DNA of 64,000 bases from a bacterium (GCA_035307765.1 DATGHU010000016.1:36382-100381); one strand, 5' to 3'. Positions 8,804-17,230 are shown, numbered from the stretch's first letter. Notes: a model not told the origin generated them from the letters alone. Translations and numbers: made by a program.

Positions 8804-9727
8804 TCACATCACGGGCGGCCCTTCTCCCCGCAGTCTGGCAATCAGGCCCCGGAGCTCGGGTTCCTCCAGAACGTAGCGGTCACCGCAGAATCGACAGGTC
8901 ACCTCGGCGCGTCCCTCCTGCATGAGGATGGTTTCCAGTTCGTCGACCCCCAGCAGGCGGAGCATGCCCTCCACGCGCTCGCGGCTGCACTGGCACTGGA
9001 ACGCCAGCGGGGTGGCCGCTCCGATGTGCGGGTGCAGATCGCCGAGCGAAGTGGACAGGATCTGCTCAGGCGTGTGCCCGGCTCGCATCATCTGCGTGAT
9101 CGGCGGAAGCTGTCGCGAGCGGGTTTCCAGGTCCTCCACCACCCCGGGGGGCGCCCCCGGCAGGATCTGCACACACAACCCCCCCGAGGCCAGCACCCGG
9201 AGACCTGGACCCACCAGTACCCCGAGCGAGACCATCGACGGGATCTGCTCGGAAACGACAAAGTACGAGGCGAGATCCTCCGCAATTTCCCCGGACACCA
9301 GCGGTGCAGACCCGTGGTACGAGACCCGAAGCCCGAGATCCCGCGTGACGTGGAGCAGCCCTTGCCGGCCGACGAGCCCGCCGACGTCGAGCTTGCGGGC
9401 GTTTGTCTCCGGCAGATCGGCCAGGGGGTGGACGGCGTAGCCGCGAACGTGGCCTTCCGCGTCGGCTTGGGCGATGACGCCGCCAATCGGTCCGTCTCCC
9501 AGCACCCGCAGGAGGACCGATTGCCCGGCCTTGAGCCCGGCCCCCAACAGTGCCGCCGCCGTCAGGCTCCGCCCCAGGGCCGCGGTCGCGGTGGCCGATG
9601 TGGCGTGGCGGATGCGCGCATCTTCAACGGTCTGTGTAGAGACCACGGCGATGGCCCGAATCGTCCCGTCCGCGGCAGTGGCCCTGAGGACGGCGTCCCG
9701 TATCTGCACGCCTCTCCCCTCCGTCAT
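8804..9727 (-). CDS. hslO: redox-regulated chaperone Hsp33
   Basis: Hsp33 is a cytoplasmic holdase switched on by oxidative unfolding of its zinc centre. The 307-residue product has the N-terminal family region and, at the C-terminus, the four zinc cysteines as C-x-C (CQCS near residue 245) and C-x2-C (CRFC near residue 278), so the redox switch is intact. The start is the ATG at 9727 with only a weak purine tract. It runs convergently towards rpmB. About 125 bases separate it from thiD upstream, so it may use its own promoter or read-through from the thiamin operon. Confidence 0.92.
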   Translation of the reverse strand: MTEGRGVQIRDAVLRATAADGTIRAIAVVSTQTVEDARIRHATSATATAALGRSLTAAALLGAGLKAGQSVLLRVLGDGPIGGVIAQADAEGHVRGYAVHPLADLPETNARKLDVGGLVGRQGLLHVTRDLGLRVSYHGSAPLVSGEIAEDLASYFVVSEQIPSMVSLGVLVGPGLRVLASGGLCVQILPGAPPGVVEDLETRSRQLPPITQMMRAGHTPEQILSTSLGDLHPHIGAATPLAFQCQCSRERVEGMLRLLGVDELETILMQEGRAEVTCRFCGDRYVLEEPELRGLIARLRGEGPPVM

Positions 9728-9852
9728 CGCGCCGGAACGCTTCCCCGGCGATCACGTGAGTAAACGTTGGGCGGAGCGCCGGGCATTCCCCCGCGCACCC
9801 GCGGGCGGGCGCGACGCCTCGGCCCGTCCGTCGTGTCGAATCGGGGGCGGAC

Positions 9853-10665
9853 CTAGCCCTCCCGGTCGACGTCGATCTCCGGTGTCACAGCGTGCATCGG
9901 GTTGGCGGGGCCGTGTCCTGCCCCGATCGGCAGCGCCGCTTCGATGGCCCGGGTGATGAAGCGCTTGGCATTTCGGATCGCCGCGGCGGCCGGCAGGCCG
10001 CGCGCCAATCCGGCCGTGATCGCCGCGGAGAACACGCACCCGGTGCCGTGGGTGTGCGTGGTGGCGATCCGAGGCGTGGCCAGGCGCTCGCTGCGCCGGC
10101 CGTCGAAGACCACGTCGACGGCGGCGCCCTCGAGGTGGCCCCCTTTGACGACGACGAAGCGCGGGCCGAGGGCGTGCAGCTCCCGCGCCGCCGCCTCCAT
10201 CTCCTCGAGGGTCCGCACCGATCGGTTGAGCAGCGCACCCGCCTCGTGCAGATTTGGGGTGACGACCAGGGCGATCGGCAGCAGGACCCGGCGGAGGGCG
10301 TCGCACGCCTCCGGCCGCAGCAGCGGCGCCCCACTCTTCGAGATCATGACGGGGTCGACCACCAGCGCGGCGATCCGGCGACTGCGGAGCTCGTCGGCGA
10401 CCGCCTCGATGATCGGCGTATTCGACAACATCCCGGTCTTTGCCGCATCGACCCCGATATCCCCGATGACGGCATCGATCTGCTGGCGAACAAACTCCGG
10501 CGTCATCTCGACGATCGCCCGGACGCCGGTGGTATTTTGTGCGGTCAGTGCCGTGATGGCCGTCATGCCGAAGACGCCGAGCGCGGAGAACGTCTTAAGG
10601 TCGGCCTGGATCCCCGCGCCGCCGCCGGAGTCAGACCCCGCAATGGACAGCGCTCTCGGGATCAT
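9853..10665 (-). CDS. thiD: hydroxymethylpyrimidine/phosphomethylpyrimidine kinase
   Basis: ThiD phosphorylates HMP twice to give HMP-PP for thiamin synthesis. The 270-residue product opens with the ribokinase-family pyrimidine-kinase motif SIAGSDSGGGAGIQADLK. It contains VVDPVMISKSG and the C-terminal anion-hole motif THGTGCVFSAAI with the catalytic region. The ATG at 10665 overlaps the thiL stop (ATGA) and has a run of seven Gs upstream. It is the last gene of the TPP-riboswitch operon and matches ThiY/X/Z and TenA, which supply HMP. Confidence 0.95.
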   Translation of the reverse strand: MIPRALSIAGSDSGGGAGIQADLKTFSALGVFGMTAITALTAQNTTGVRAIVEMTPEFVRQQIDAVIGDIGVDAAKTGMLSNTPIIEAVADELRSRRIAALVVDPVMISKSGAPLLRPEACDALRRVLLPIALVVTPNLHEAGALLNRSVRTLEEMEAAARELHALGPRFVVVKGGHLEGAAVDVVFDGRRSERLATPRIATTHTHGTGCVFSAAITAGLARGLPAAAAIRNAKRFITRAIEAALPIGAGHGPANPMHAVTPEIDVDREG

Positions 10666-11681
10666 CGCCGTCCCCCCCCTGCCGGAAAATGATCCCACCC
10701 CTCCGCGGTCAAGGGACGCGGGACCCCGGATCCGTGAATCCACCGCCCGGCGGATGCCGGAAGGATCTCCGCGATGCGGGTGAGGTTTACGCCGATGCGC
10801 CGGGCGACCCCGGGGGCCTCGGCGTCGAACCCCGGCTCCGCGGCAAACAGGAGCTCATAGTCCTCGCCCCCCCGCAGCGCCCACGCGCGCGGGTCGATCC
10901 CCGCCGCGTGCGCGACCGGCCCGAGTCCGTCAGGAACCGGCAGCCGGTCCTCATCGAGGCGCACGCCGACTCCGGAGGCATCGACGAGGTGCAACAGGTC
11001 GCTGGCCGTTCCATCACTCGTGTCGATCATCGCCCTCGGCCCGAGCGCGCTCAAGACCCTGCCGGCGTCCACCCGCGGACTCGGCCGGCGGTATGCCTGT
11101 TCCAGCACCGCCCTCCCGGGAGCCTGGATCTCGGGATGCTCGAGGAGGAATCGGCCGGCCGCCGCTTTCCCGAGAGACCCGGTCACCCACACTCCGTCCC
11201 CCGGTCTCGCGCCCGAGCGGGTGACGGGCCGGGGTGTCTCGCCGAGCAGCGTGATGTCGACCACGAGCGGGCCATCGGCGCCGGACACATTTCCGCCGAC
11301 GATGGAGACGGCGTGCGCCAGGGCGGCGGCGGCGATCCCCCGGTACAGCTCCTCCACCATGTCGAGGAGGGTATCCCGCGGCAGCACCAGCGAGATGAGC
11401 GCGTGGCGCGGGGTCCCCCCCATCGCCGCCACATCGCTCAGGTTCACGGCCAGCGCGCGCCAGCCGACGTCCCCGGGCCGGCACAGTGCCCAGGTGAAAT
11501 GGACCCCCTCAACCTGACTGTCGCATGTTGCCACGACGGGATGCGAGAACTGCAGGACTGCGGCGTCGTCGCCGATCCCGATGGTCACCCCGGGCCCGGC
11601 GGTGGGGACGAGCTGCCGCAGCCGGTCGATCAGGGCGAACTCCCCCACCGACGCGATGGTGTTATCCGGTGAGTGCGGCAT
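10662..11681 (-). CDS. thiL: thiamin-monophosphate kinase
   Basis: ThiL makes the active cofactor thiamin diphosphate from thiamin monophosphate. The 339-residue product has the family opening GEFALIDRL, the ATP and Mg-binding GIGDDAAVL, NLSDVAAMGG, and the downstream DTSDGTASDL and GGEDYELLF motifs of the PurM/AIR-synthase fold. The start at 11681 has GGAGG three bases upstream and overlaps the end of thiE by 20 bases. It is coupled to thiD by ATGA. Confidence 0.95.
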   Translation of the reverse strand: MPHSPDNTIASVGEFALIDRLRQLVPTAGPGVTIGIGDDAAVLQFSHPVVATCDSQVEGVHFTWALCRPGDVGWRALAVNLSDVAAMGGTPRHALISLVLPRDTLLDMVEELYRGIAAAALAHAVSIVGGNVSGADGPLVVDITLLGETPRPVTRSGARPGDGVWVTGSLGKAAAGRFLLEHPEIQAPGRAVLEQAYRRPSPRVDAGRVLSALGPRAMIDTSDGTASDLLHLVDASGVGVRLDEDRLPVPDGLGPVAHAAGIDPRAWALRGGEDYELLFAAEPGFDAEAPGVARRIGVNLTRIAEILPASAGRWIHGSGVPRPLTAEGWDHFPAGGGRR

Positions 11682-12297
11682 CGACCTCCCTCCGAATCCG
11701 GCGCACCGCGGCCGCGACGTCCTCCGCCATGGTCACCGCGGTGATGACCGCCACTCCCCGCGCCCCGGCGCGGATCACCGCCGCCGCGTTATCCGCCGTG
11801 ATTCCCCCGATGCCGATCAGCGGCAGCCGAACCACCCCGCGGAGTTCGCGCAGGCGGTCGAGGCCGATCGGCTCGCCGGCGTCCGCCTTGGTGGCCGTGG
11901 CGTAGATCGCCCCGACCCCAAGGTAATCCGCTCCCGCCCGTTCGGCCGCCACGGCCTCCTCCGCCGTGGCGGCCGAGACCCCGATCACCGCCTCGGGTCC
12001 CAGCATTGCCCGCACCTCCCGGGTCGGCAGGTCGTCCTGGCCGACGTGGACCCCGTCAGCCCCGACGATCATCGCGACGTCGGCCCGATCGTTGACGACG
12101 AACGCGACCCCGGCCGCGCGGCACAGGGGGAGGATTTCCCGGCCCGCTTCCACGATTTGGCGGGCCGGGGCGTCCTTCATTCGCAGCTGCACGGTAGTCG
12201 CCCCACCACGGATCGCCGCCTCGGCGATCTCTCGGGGCGATCGTCCCCGGCTCCTGAGCGCATCGGCGATCACGTACACCCGCCAGTCCCGCATCAT
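11662..12297 (-). CDS. thiE: thiamin-phosphate synthase
   Basis: ThiE joins HMP-PP with thiazole phosphate to form thiamin monophosphate. The real start is one of two adjacent ATGs at 12297/12294; the first overlaps the thiM stop (ATGA), giving 211 residues. Motifs of the TIM-barrel family are VQLRMKD, FVVNDRADVA, DGVHVGQDDLP, DYLGVGAIYAT and IGIGGI. It completes thiamin-P assembly between ThiM (thiazole) and ThiD (pyrimidine). Confidence 0.95.
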   Translation of the reverse strand: MMRDWRVYVIADALRSRGRSPREIAEAAIRGGATTVQLRMKDAPARQIVEAGREILPLCRAAGVAFVVNDRADVAMIVGADGVHVGQDDLPTREVRAMLGPEAVIGVSAATAEEAVAAERAGADYLGVGAIYATATKADAGEPIGLDRLRELRGVVRLPLIGIGGITADNAAAVIRAGARGVAVITAVTMAEDVAAAVRRIRREVDAALTG

Positions 12298-13100
12298 CCG
12301 AGCCGGGTCCGGGCGCGCCGCACGGCCGTGGCCCCGTCCAGGTCGTTCAGGGCATCCAGAAGCGCCGCGCGAAACGTGCCAGGCCCGCCGCTCCGCCCCG
12401 CCGCGCACTCGGCGGCGACCTCGAACCAGACCAGCCCGGCGGTCGCCGCCGCGAGAGGGTCGGGTTCGATGGCGGCGACCGCGCCGATGCAGGCCGTCGC
12501 CATGCAACCGCTCCCCGAGATTCGCGCCAGCCAGGGATGTCCGTTGGCGATGCGGACGGTCCTGGTGCCGTTGGTCAGCAGATCCTCGACCCCGGTGGCC
12601 GCGACCGTGGCTCCGGTCGATGCGGCCAGCCGCCGGCTCAACGCGTCGATGTCCTCGATCGTCCCCGCGGCATCCACCCCTCGCACGTGTCCGGCCAGTC
12701 CCGCAAGCGCGGCGATTTCTCCGGCGTTGCCCCGGATGCACGCACACCGGATCTCGGCCAGCAGGCGCCGGATCTCCGCCGACCGGAACGCCGTCCCACC
12801 CGCCCCCACCGGGTCCAGGATGACCGGCACGCCGCGGTGATTGGCCCGCCGGCCCGCTCGCACCATCAGGTCGGTGATGTCGCGGGTCAGGGTCCCGGTG
12901 TTGAGGACGAGGGCGCTCGCCTGGCCGGCGATCTCCTCCACTTCTTCCGGCGCCCGCGCCATCACCGGGGCGGCGCCGATGGCCGCGGTGACGTTCGCCA
13001 CGTCGTTGATCGTGACGATGTTGGTGATGTGGTGCACGAGGGGCCGAGTGCTGCGGACACGGGTCATCAGTCCGGCGATGTCGCCGACGGAGCGGGTCAC
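12294..13100 (-). CDS. thiM: hydroxyethylthiazole kinase
   Basis: ThiM phosphorylates salvaged hydroxyethylthiazole. The 268-residue product has the signature VHHITN near residue 25, LNTGTL, LDPVGAGGT and the C-terminal GSGCMATACIGA motif with the catalytic cysteine. The likely start is the GTG at 13100, which overlaps the TGA stop of the HMA gene as GTGA. It is coupled to thiE by ATGA. Together with the absence of thiC and thiG, it suggests a salvage rather than de novo operon. Confidence 0.94.
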   Translation of the reverse strand: MTRSVGDIAGLMTRVRSTRPLVHHITNIVTINDVANVTAAIGAAPVMARAPEEVEEIAGQASALVLNTGTLTRDITDLMVRAGRRANHRGVPVILDPVGAGGTAFRSAEIRRLLAEIRCACIRGNAGEIAALAGLAGHVRGVDAAGTIEDIDALSRRLAASTGATVAATGVEDLLTNGTRTVRIANGHPWLARISGSGCMATACIGAVAAIEPDPLAAATAGLVWFEVAAECAAGRSGGPGTFRAALLDALNDLDGATAVRRARTRLG

Positions 13101-13369
13101 CGCGGGCCGCCTCCGGCCACCCAGCGGTGGAGCCAGTGGCGGAAGCGGAGGCGAAGATCCACCCGCTCCACGGCCCGCTGCATCGCCTCGACGGTCACGG
13201 TCCCCCGCCGGTAGGTGATCTGCACGTTCTTGGTCGCCAGGTTCACGTCCGCGCCGACCACTCCGGGGAGCTCCTCCAGAGCCCCCACCACGCGCCGTGC
13301 TCAGAGGCGGCAGAGGATGCGGTCCGCGCGGATCACGGTCGCCTCGACGCCGCCGCCTGCCCCGGTCAC
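13097..13369 (-). CDS. heavy-metal-associated (HMA) domain protein with in-frame TGA; candidate CXXU selenoprotein
   Basis: One frame runs from a GTG at 13369, overlapping the thiW stop (GTGA), to a TGA at 13097-13099, overlapping the thiM start (GTGA). It is interrupted only by a TGA at 13301-13303, codon 23 of 91. Upstream it reads ATVIRADRILCRL, then TGA, then ARRVVGALEELPGV, ADVNLATKNVQITY and EAMQRAVERV. This is the beta-alpha-beta-beta-alpha-beta order of CopZ/MerP-type HMA domains. The TGA lies exactly where the second Cys of C-x-x-C is found, followed by the conserved xxxV-xxAL-xxLPGV pattern. I infer selenocysteine insertion (CXXU). A TGC-to-TGA nonsense change or sequencing error is the alternative, which would leave an inert fragment restarting at 13291. 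A basic tail follows the domain. Its role among thiamin genes is unknown. Confidence 0.7.
13264..13303 (-). promoter_or_regulatory. putative bacterial SECIS-like hairpin following the in-frame TGA
   Basis: After the TGA (13303-13301) come 14 bases. A stem follows, GGGGGCTC (13286-13279) paired with GAGCTCCCC (13273-13265): eight pairs with one bulged U. It closes a five-base loop TGGAG (13278-13274). The loop's second base is G, 24 bases after the TGA. Bacterial SECIS elements lie immediately 3' of the UGA and need a G in the first positions of a small apical loop within roughly 16-37 bases. In fdhF the bulged U is on the 5' arm; here it is on the 3' arm. GC-rich DNA forms such stems by chance, so this is supportive only. 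Confidence 0.5.
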
Positions 13370-13899
13370 GACTGGACGGCCCATCCGTTGACGGCCGGGA
13401 CGCGGCGAAGCGCCCGGATGAGCACAAAGCCGAGGATCGCGCCCGGGATGCTGCTGGAGAGAAACGCGATCTGAAACCACCAGAGGGTGTGGTGGGATCC
13501 GACCAACGGCTGGAAGAACCACGCCGCCAGGGTCGCGCCGATGGGCCCCGTCCCGATCGGCTCGCAGAGGGCGGCGGCGTCCGAACGCATCAGGCGGTAC
13601 GCGTACCCGACGACCAGGGCGCCGAAGGGGCTGCCGGGGAACGCGAAGAGCGATCCCCACCCCAGGCTGTGGCGGAGGAAGGCCGTGACCAGCGCCGCGG
13701 CCGCCGCGTACCACGGGCCGACGAGGATCCCGGCGATGGCGTTGATGGTGTGCTGGAACGGCGCCACCCGCGTGGGGCCCACCGGGATGCTGAGCGACCC
13801 GAGAAGCGTCGCCAGTCCGGCGAACATCGCGGCAAGGACGAGCCGCCTCAAGTGCTGATCACGGTCCCGATCCCGAACTCCTCCCATCATATCGGCCAT
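13366..13899 (-). CDS. thiW: ThiW-family thiazole transporter component
   Basis: ThiW proteins are small integral membrane proteins, likely substrate-binding (S) subunits of ECF transporters for hydroxyethylthiazole. The 177-residue product has about five hydrophobic segments and the family blocks PVGPTRVAPFQHTINAI, GILVGPWYAA and FAFPGSPFGALVVGY. It overlaps tenA by 13 bases and the HMA gene by GTGA. Placement next to thiM, the kinase for the transported thiazole, fits. The shared ECF energising subunits are not in this window. Confidence 0.88.
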   Translation of the reverse strand: MADMMGGVRDRDRDQHLRRLVLAAMFAGLATLLGSLSIPVGPTRVAPFQHTINAIAGILVGPWYAAAAALVTAFLRHSLGWGSLFAFPGSPFGALVVGYAYRLMRSDAAALCEPIGTGPIGATLAAWFFQPLVGSHHTLWWFQIAFLSSSIPGAILGFVLIRALRRVPAVNGWAVQS

Positions 13900-14555
13900 C
13901 CCTCCATCCGATCCGACATCTCCCAGAACAGATACTCATATCGCTGGCTCTGAAGATATATCTCCCGCAGCGCCGCCACCCGGTCGGCCGGTGGATCCGG
14001 TGCCATCCGGTCCAGGAGTTCCGCGGCCCACGCGGCGAATGCCCCGTACTCCTCCGTGGTATAGAGGCGGATCCAGTCGGCGTAGAGGGGGTGGCGGTCC
14101 CAGCCGTCGCGCGCTCGCAGGGCGGTCGCGATCTCCCAGTAGCCGTGCGCGCACGGGAGGATCGCCGCCAAGATCGCCGCCAGATCTCCGGTCTCGGCCG
14201 CCACCCGTAGATGGTTGGTGTAGGCGACGGTGGTCGGAGCGGGTTCGGTGTCGTCCAGCGCCTCGGGGGCGATTCCGGCCTTCCAGGCACACTGGCGGTG
14301 CAGGTCCATCTCCGTATTCAGGGTCTGCACGAGCAGGTCGGCGAGCCGTGCGGCCACGCCGAGATCCGGCGCCCGGGCCGCGGCCAGGGCCAGCACGCGG
14401 CAGTAGTGGATCAGAAACACGTAATCCTGCCGCAGGTAGAACTGAAACCGGTCCTCCGGCAGGGTGCCGTCGCTCAGCCCCCGGACGAACGGGTGTGAGA
14501 GGACGCGCGCGCGCAGCGGCGCCGCGGCGTCCTGCAGCTGCGCGAAGAGGCTCAT
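13887..14555 (-). CDS. tenA: TenA/Thi-4 family aminopyrimidine salvage enzyme
   Basis: TenA proteins hydrolyse aminopyrimidine breakdown products of thiamin (aminopyrimidine aminohydrolase) or thiamin itself. The 222-residue all-helical product has FYLRQDYVFLI near the N-terminus, the active-site cysteine in ILPCAHGYWEI near residue 136, and a glutamate region YTTEEYGAF. The cysteine places it in the TenA class with Cys nucleophile (TenA_C). It lies 31 bases after thiY, whose product binds the pyrimidine to be salvaged. Confidence 0.9.
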   Translation of the reverse strand: MSLFAQLQDAAAPLRARVLSHPFVRGLSDGTLPEDRFQFYLRQDYVFLIHYCRVLALAAARAPDLGVAARLADLLVQTLNTEMDLHRQCAWKAGIAPEALDDTEPAPTTVAYTNHLRVAAETGDLAAILAAILPCAHGYWEIATALRARDGWDRHPLYADWIRLYTTEEYGAFAAWAAELLDRMAPDPPADRVAALREIYLQSQRYEYLFWEMSDRMEGWPI

Positions 14556-14586
14556 CCGGCCGCCGCCGGATCCCGCGCCCCGATCG

Positions 14587-15567
14587 TCATCGGGCCAGGT
14601 TGGTGTAGAGCTGGTCGACGGGCACGGCTGACGAGATGACCTTGTGTGCCGCCAGCCACCGGTCGAAGTCGTCCCACCGGGCGCCCGCCTGAACCTGGGA
14701 CCGCGCGTAGTACGGCAGCGTCGCGCGAAACGATCGGCGATTGAACTCGTCGTTGATCTTGGGGTTCCCGCGGATGTTGGCGTGGACGTAGTCCGCGAAC
14801 GCCGCGTCGGGGGATGCCAGCGTGAACGCGATTCCTCGAGATACCGCGCGAACGAACTGCTCCAGCGCCGGCCGGCGCTGGGCCAGTCGCTGGTCGCTCG
14901 TGATCAGCACCAACTCGTAGAAGCTGGGGACGCCGTACTTCTCCAGTTCAAACATTCCCACCGCCTGACCCTGGAGCTCGATCTGCACACGCTCGACGTT
15001 GCGGTACGCTCCCACCACCGCGTCGACCTTGTGGGTGAGGAGCGCGGGAACGAGATCGAACGAAACGTTGACCATCTTGACATTGGATTCCGCCGCCCCA
15101 TCGCTGTGCATGATCTGGTCGATGAACGCGTCTTCCAGACCGGTGACCGAAAAGCCGACGCGTTTGCCCACCAGGTCCTTTGGCGAGCGTATGCCCGTCC
15201 GCTTGAGGAACATGACGGTGTTCAGCGGGTGACCGATCAGGAGCCCGATGCTCCGGATGGGGAGCGTTTGGGCGCGGGCCAGGATCAGATTGGGCTCGTA
15301 GTTGACCGCCACATCGACGCGGCCGGCGGCGGTCAACTTCAGCGGGTCGTCCGGGTTGGCGGGGACCTGCATCGCTACCCGCAGGCCCTCCTGCGCGAAA
15401 TACCCTTCCGCTTGCGCCGCGTACAGCGGCACATGGTCGGGGTTCGGAAACCAGTCCAGCATAAACGTGATCGGGGTCGGCGCTGGCATCCCCCCTGCGG
15501 CGGCCGCGGTCCCGACGACCATCGCCAGCGTGATGAACGCCGCTCCCCACCCTTTCCTTGGCATCAT
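14587..15567 (-). CDS. thiY: ThiY-like pyrimidine precursor ABC transporter substrate-binding protein
   Basis: Periplasmic or membrane-anchored binding protein of the NMT1/THI5 family that captures N-formyl-aminopyrimidine or HMP. Residues 1-25 form a signal peptide (positive start, hydrophobic core, AAAAG). The mature domain shows FMLDWFPNPDHVPLYAA and DVAVNYEPNL, typical of the family. Total 326 residues. The start is one of two ATGs at 15567/15564 following AGGAGG. It is encoded seven bases after its permease, and TenA and ThiD downstream would process the imported pyrimidine. Confidence 0.88.
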   Translation of the reverse strand: MMPRKGWGAAFITLAMVVGTAAAAGGMPAPTPITFMLDWFPNPDHVPLYAAQAEGYFAQEGLRVAMQVPANPDDPLKLTAAGRVDVAVNYEPNLILARAQTLPIRSIGLLIGHPLNTVMFLKRTGIRSPKDLVGKRVGFSVTGLEDAFIDQIMHSDGAAESNVKMVNVSFDLVPALLTHKVDAVVGAYRNVERVQIELQGQAVGMFELEKYGVPSFYELVLITSDQRLAQRRPALEQFVRAVSRGIAFTLASPDAAFADYVHANIRGNPKINDEFNRRSFRATLPYYARSQVQAGARWDDFDRWLAAHKVISSAVPVDQLYTNLAR

Positions 15568-15574
15568 CCCCTCC

Positions 15575-16426
15575 TCAGGTGCGCTCCGGGTCTTCCACCC
15601 GGCGCCATGGAAGCACGAGCCGTTCGACGCCCGAGACGGCCAGGAACAGCCCGATGGCCATCACGCTCAGATACACGATGGCCGCGAACACCAAATCGAT
15701 TTGGAGTTGGGCGTTTGCGTGGATCATGAGGAATCCCAACCCCTGCGTCGCGCCGACCCATTCCCCGATCACGGCGCCGATCACGCTCGTCGCGACCGCG
15801 ATTCGAATCCCCGAGAAGACGAATGGGAGGGCGGCCGGGGCGCGGATCTTAAACAGCACCTGCGCGGGGGTGGCGCCGAGGATGCGGAGGAGGTTGACGG
15901 CGTCGGGATCGGCCGCGCGCAGGCCGTCGACCGTGTTCACCACAATCGGGAAGAAGACGATCAAGGCCGTCATCGCGACTTTGGAGAGCATCCCGTATCC
16001 CAGCCACACGATGAGCAGGGGGGCGATCGCGAACACCGGGATCGTCTGGCTGGCGATGATGAGCGGGTAGACCCCGCGTTCGACCAAGCGGGAGGAAAAG
16101 ATCAGGAGCGCCAGGGCGGTTCCCACGACCGCGGCGATCGCAAAGCCGAGGAGAATCTCCTCCAGGGTCACCGCGGCCTCTCCGAGCAGCAGTCCACCGT
16201 CCGCAACGAGCAGACGGGCGATCCGCGACGGCGCGGGCAGGATGTAGAACGGAACCCCGAACGTCCGGACGCCCCACTCCCAGGCGGCGACGAAGGTCAT
16301 GAGCAACACGGTGGGGGGTCCAGCGCGGTCGATGGCCCGCCTGACCGACGCCCATCCCATGCCGCCCCCCGCGGTACGATCTTCCCGGACCTCGATCGAC
16401 CCCTCGGAGAGCGGAGTGGTCCTCAT
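15575..16426 (-). CDS. thiX: ThiX-like ABC transporter permease
   Basis: A 283-residue permease of the BPD/SsuC-TauC type with about six membrane helices. It carries the EAA-type cytoplasmic loop, here DGLRAADPDAVNLLRILGAT, which contacts the ATPase. By position between ATPase and binding-protein genes under a TPP riboswitch it is assigned to pyrimidine uptake. The start at 16426 overlaps the ATPase stop by four bases. Confidence 0.88.
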   Translation of the reverse strand: MRTTPLSEGSIEVREDRTAGGGMGWASVRRAIDRAGPPTVLLMTFVAAWEWGVRTFGVPFYILPAPSRIARLLVADGGLLLGEAAVTLEEILLGFAIAAVVGTALALLIFSSRLVERGVYPLIIASQTIPVFAIAPLLIVWLGYGMLSKVAMTALIVFFPIVVNTVDGLRAADPDAVNLLRILGATPAQVLFKIRAPAALPFVFSGIRIAVATSVIGAVIGEWVGATQGLGFLMIHANAQLQIDLVFAAIVYLSVMAIGLFLAVSGVERLVLPWRRVEDPERT

Positions 16427-17208
16427 CGTACCACCTCCGGCAGGTCCTCTTCGAGGAGCGCCAGCAGGCCCGCTTTCTCCCTCACCACCTGATCGTCGGT
16501 GGCACGCCGCGGCCTGGGCAGGCGGATCCCCACCTCCCCGCGCACCCGCCCCGGCCGTGCGCTGAGGACGTAGATGCGATCGGCGAGGAGAACCGCTTCT
16601 TCAACGTCGTGGGTGATGAATAAGATGGTCCGGCCGAATTCCTCGACCAGCCGCCGCAGATGCCCGTGCATCGCCGATCGGGTCATGGCGTCCAGCGCGC
16701 CGAGGGGTTCGTCCAGCACCAGCAGGTCCTTTCGGCAGAGCAGGGTGCGGACGAGCGCAACCCGCTGGCGCATCCCCCCCGAGAGGAGGCTGGGATAGGC
16801 GTGCTCAAACCGCTCCAAGCCAAAGCGGCGGAGCAGATCGCGGGCGTCGTCCCGTGCGGCCGCCCGCGGGGTCCCCTGGACCTCCAAGCCGAGAACGGCG
16901 TTGTCGATCACCCGGCGCCAGGGGAGCAGGAGGTCCTTTTGCTGCATGTAGGCGACACGACCCCGGTCGCCGGCGAGCGGGCGGCCGTCGAGGCGGACCT
17001 CCCCGCTGTCCGGAGGGATAAGCCCCGCCACGATGTTGCAGAGGGTGCTCTTCCCACATCCGCTGGGGCCGAGCAAGGCGGTGAACTCTCGGGACCCGAC
17101 GTAGAGCGTGATATTGCTCAGGACGTCGAGCCATCCGCCGGAGCCGCGTCCCGCCCCGGTCAGGGGAAACCGTTTGGAGAGGTTTCGGATCTCGAGTTTC
17201 GGCGTCAT
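16423..17208 (-). CDS. thiZ: ThiZ-like ABC transporter ATP-binding protein
   Basis: Cytoplasmic ATPase that powers pyrimidine import with ThiX and ThiY. The 261-residue product has Walker A GPSGCGKST, Q-loop MQQKDLLLPW, signature LLSGGMRQR, Walker B LLVLDEPLGALD and the switch histidine in THDVEEA. I use the ATG at 17208; a GTG at 17217 with GGAGG just upstream is equally possible. It is the first gene after the TPP riboswitch. Confidence 0.9.
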   Translation of the reverse strand: MTPKLEIRNLSKRFPLTGAGRGSGGWLDVLSNITLYVGSREFTALLGPSGCGKSTLCNIVAGLIPPDSGEVRLDGRPLAGDRGRVAYMQQKDLLLPWRRVIDNAVLGLEVQGTPRAAARDDARDLLRRFGLERFEHAYPSLLSGGMRQRVALVRTLLCRKDLLVLDEPLGALDAMTRSAMHGHLRRLVEEFGRTILFITHDVEEAVLLADRIYVLSARPGRVRGEVGIRLPRPRRATDDQVVREKAGLLALLEEDLPEVVR

Positions 17209-17230
17209 CCCGCGCACCGCCCCTCCAAGC

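Noticed and set aside
13301-13714. Open frame of 137 codons on the minus strand overlapping thiW
   Set aside because: Only its last 22 codons are used, as the start of the HMA gene up to the in-frame TGA; the rest is a shadow of thiW in another frame.
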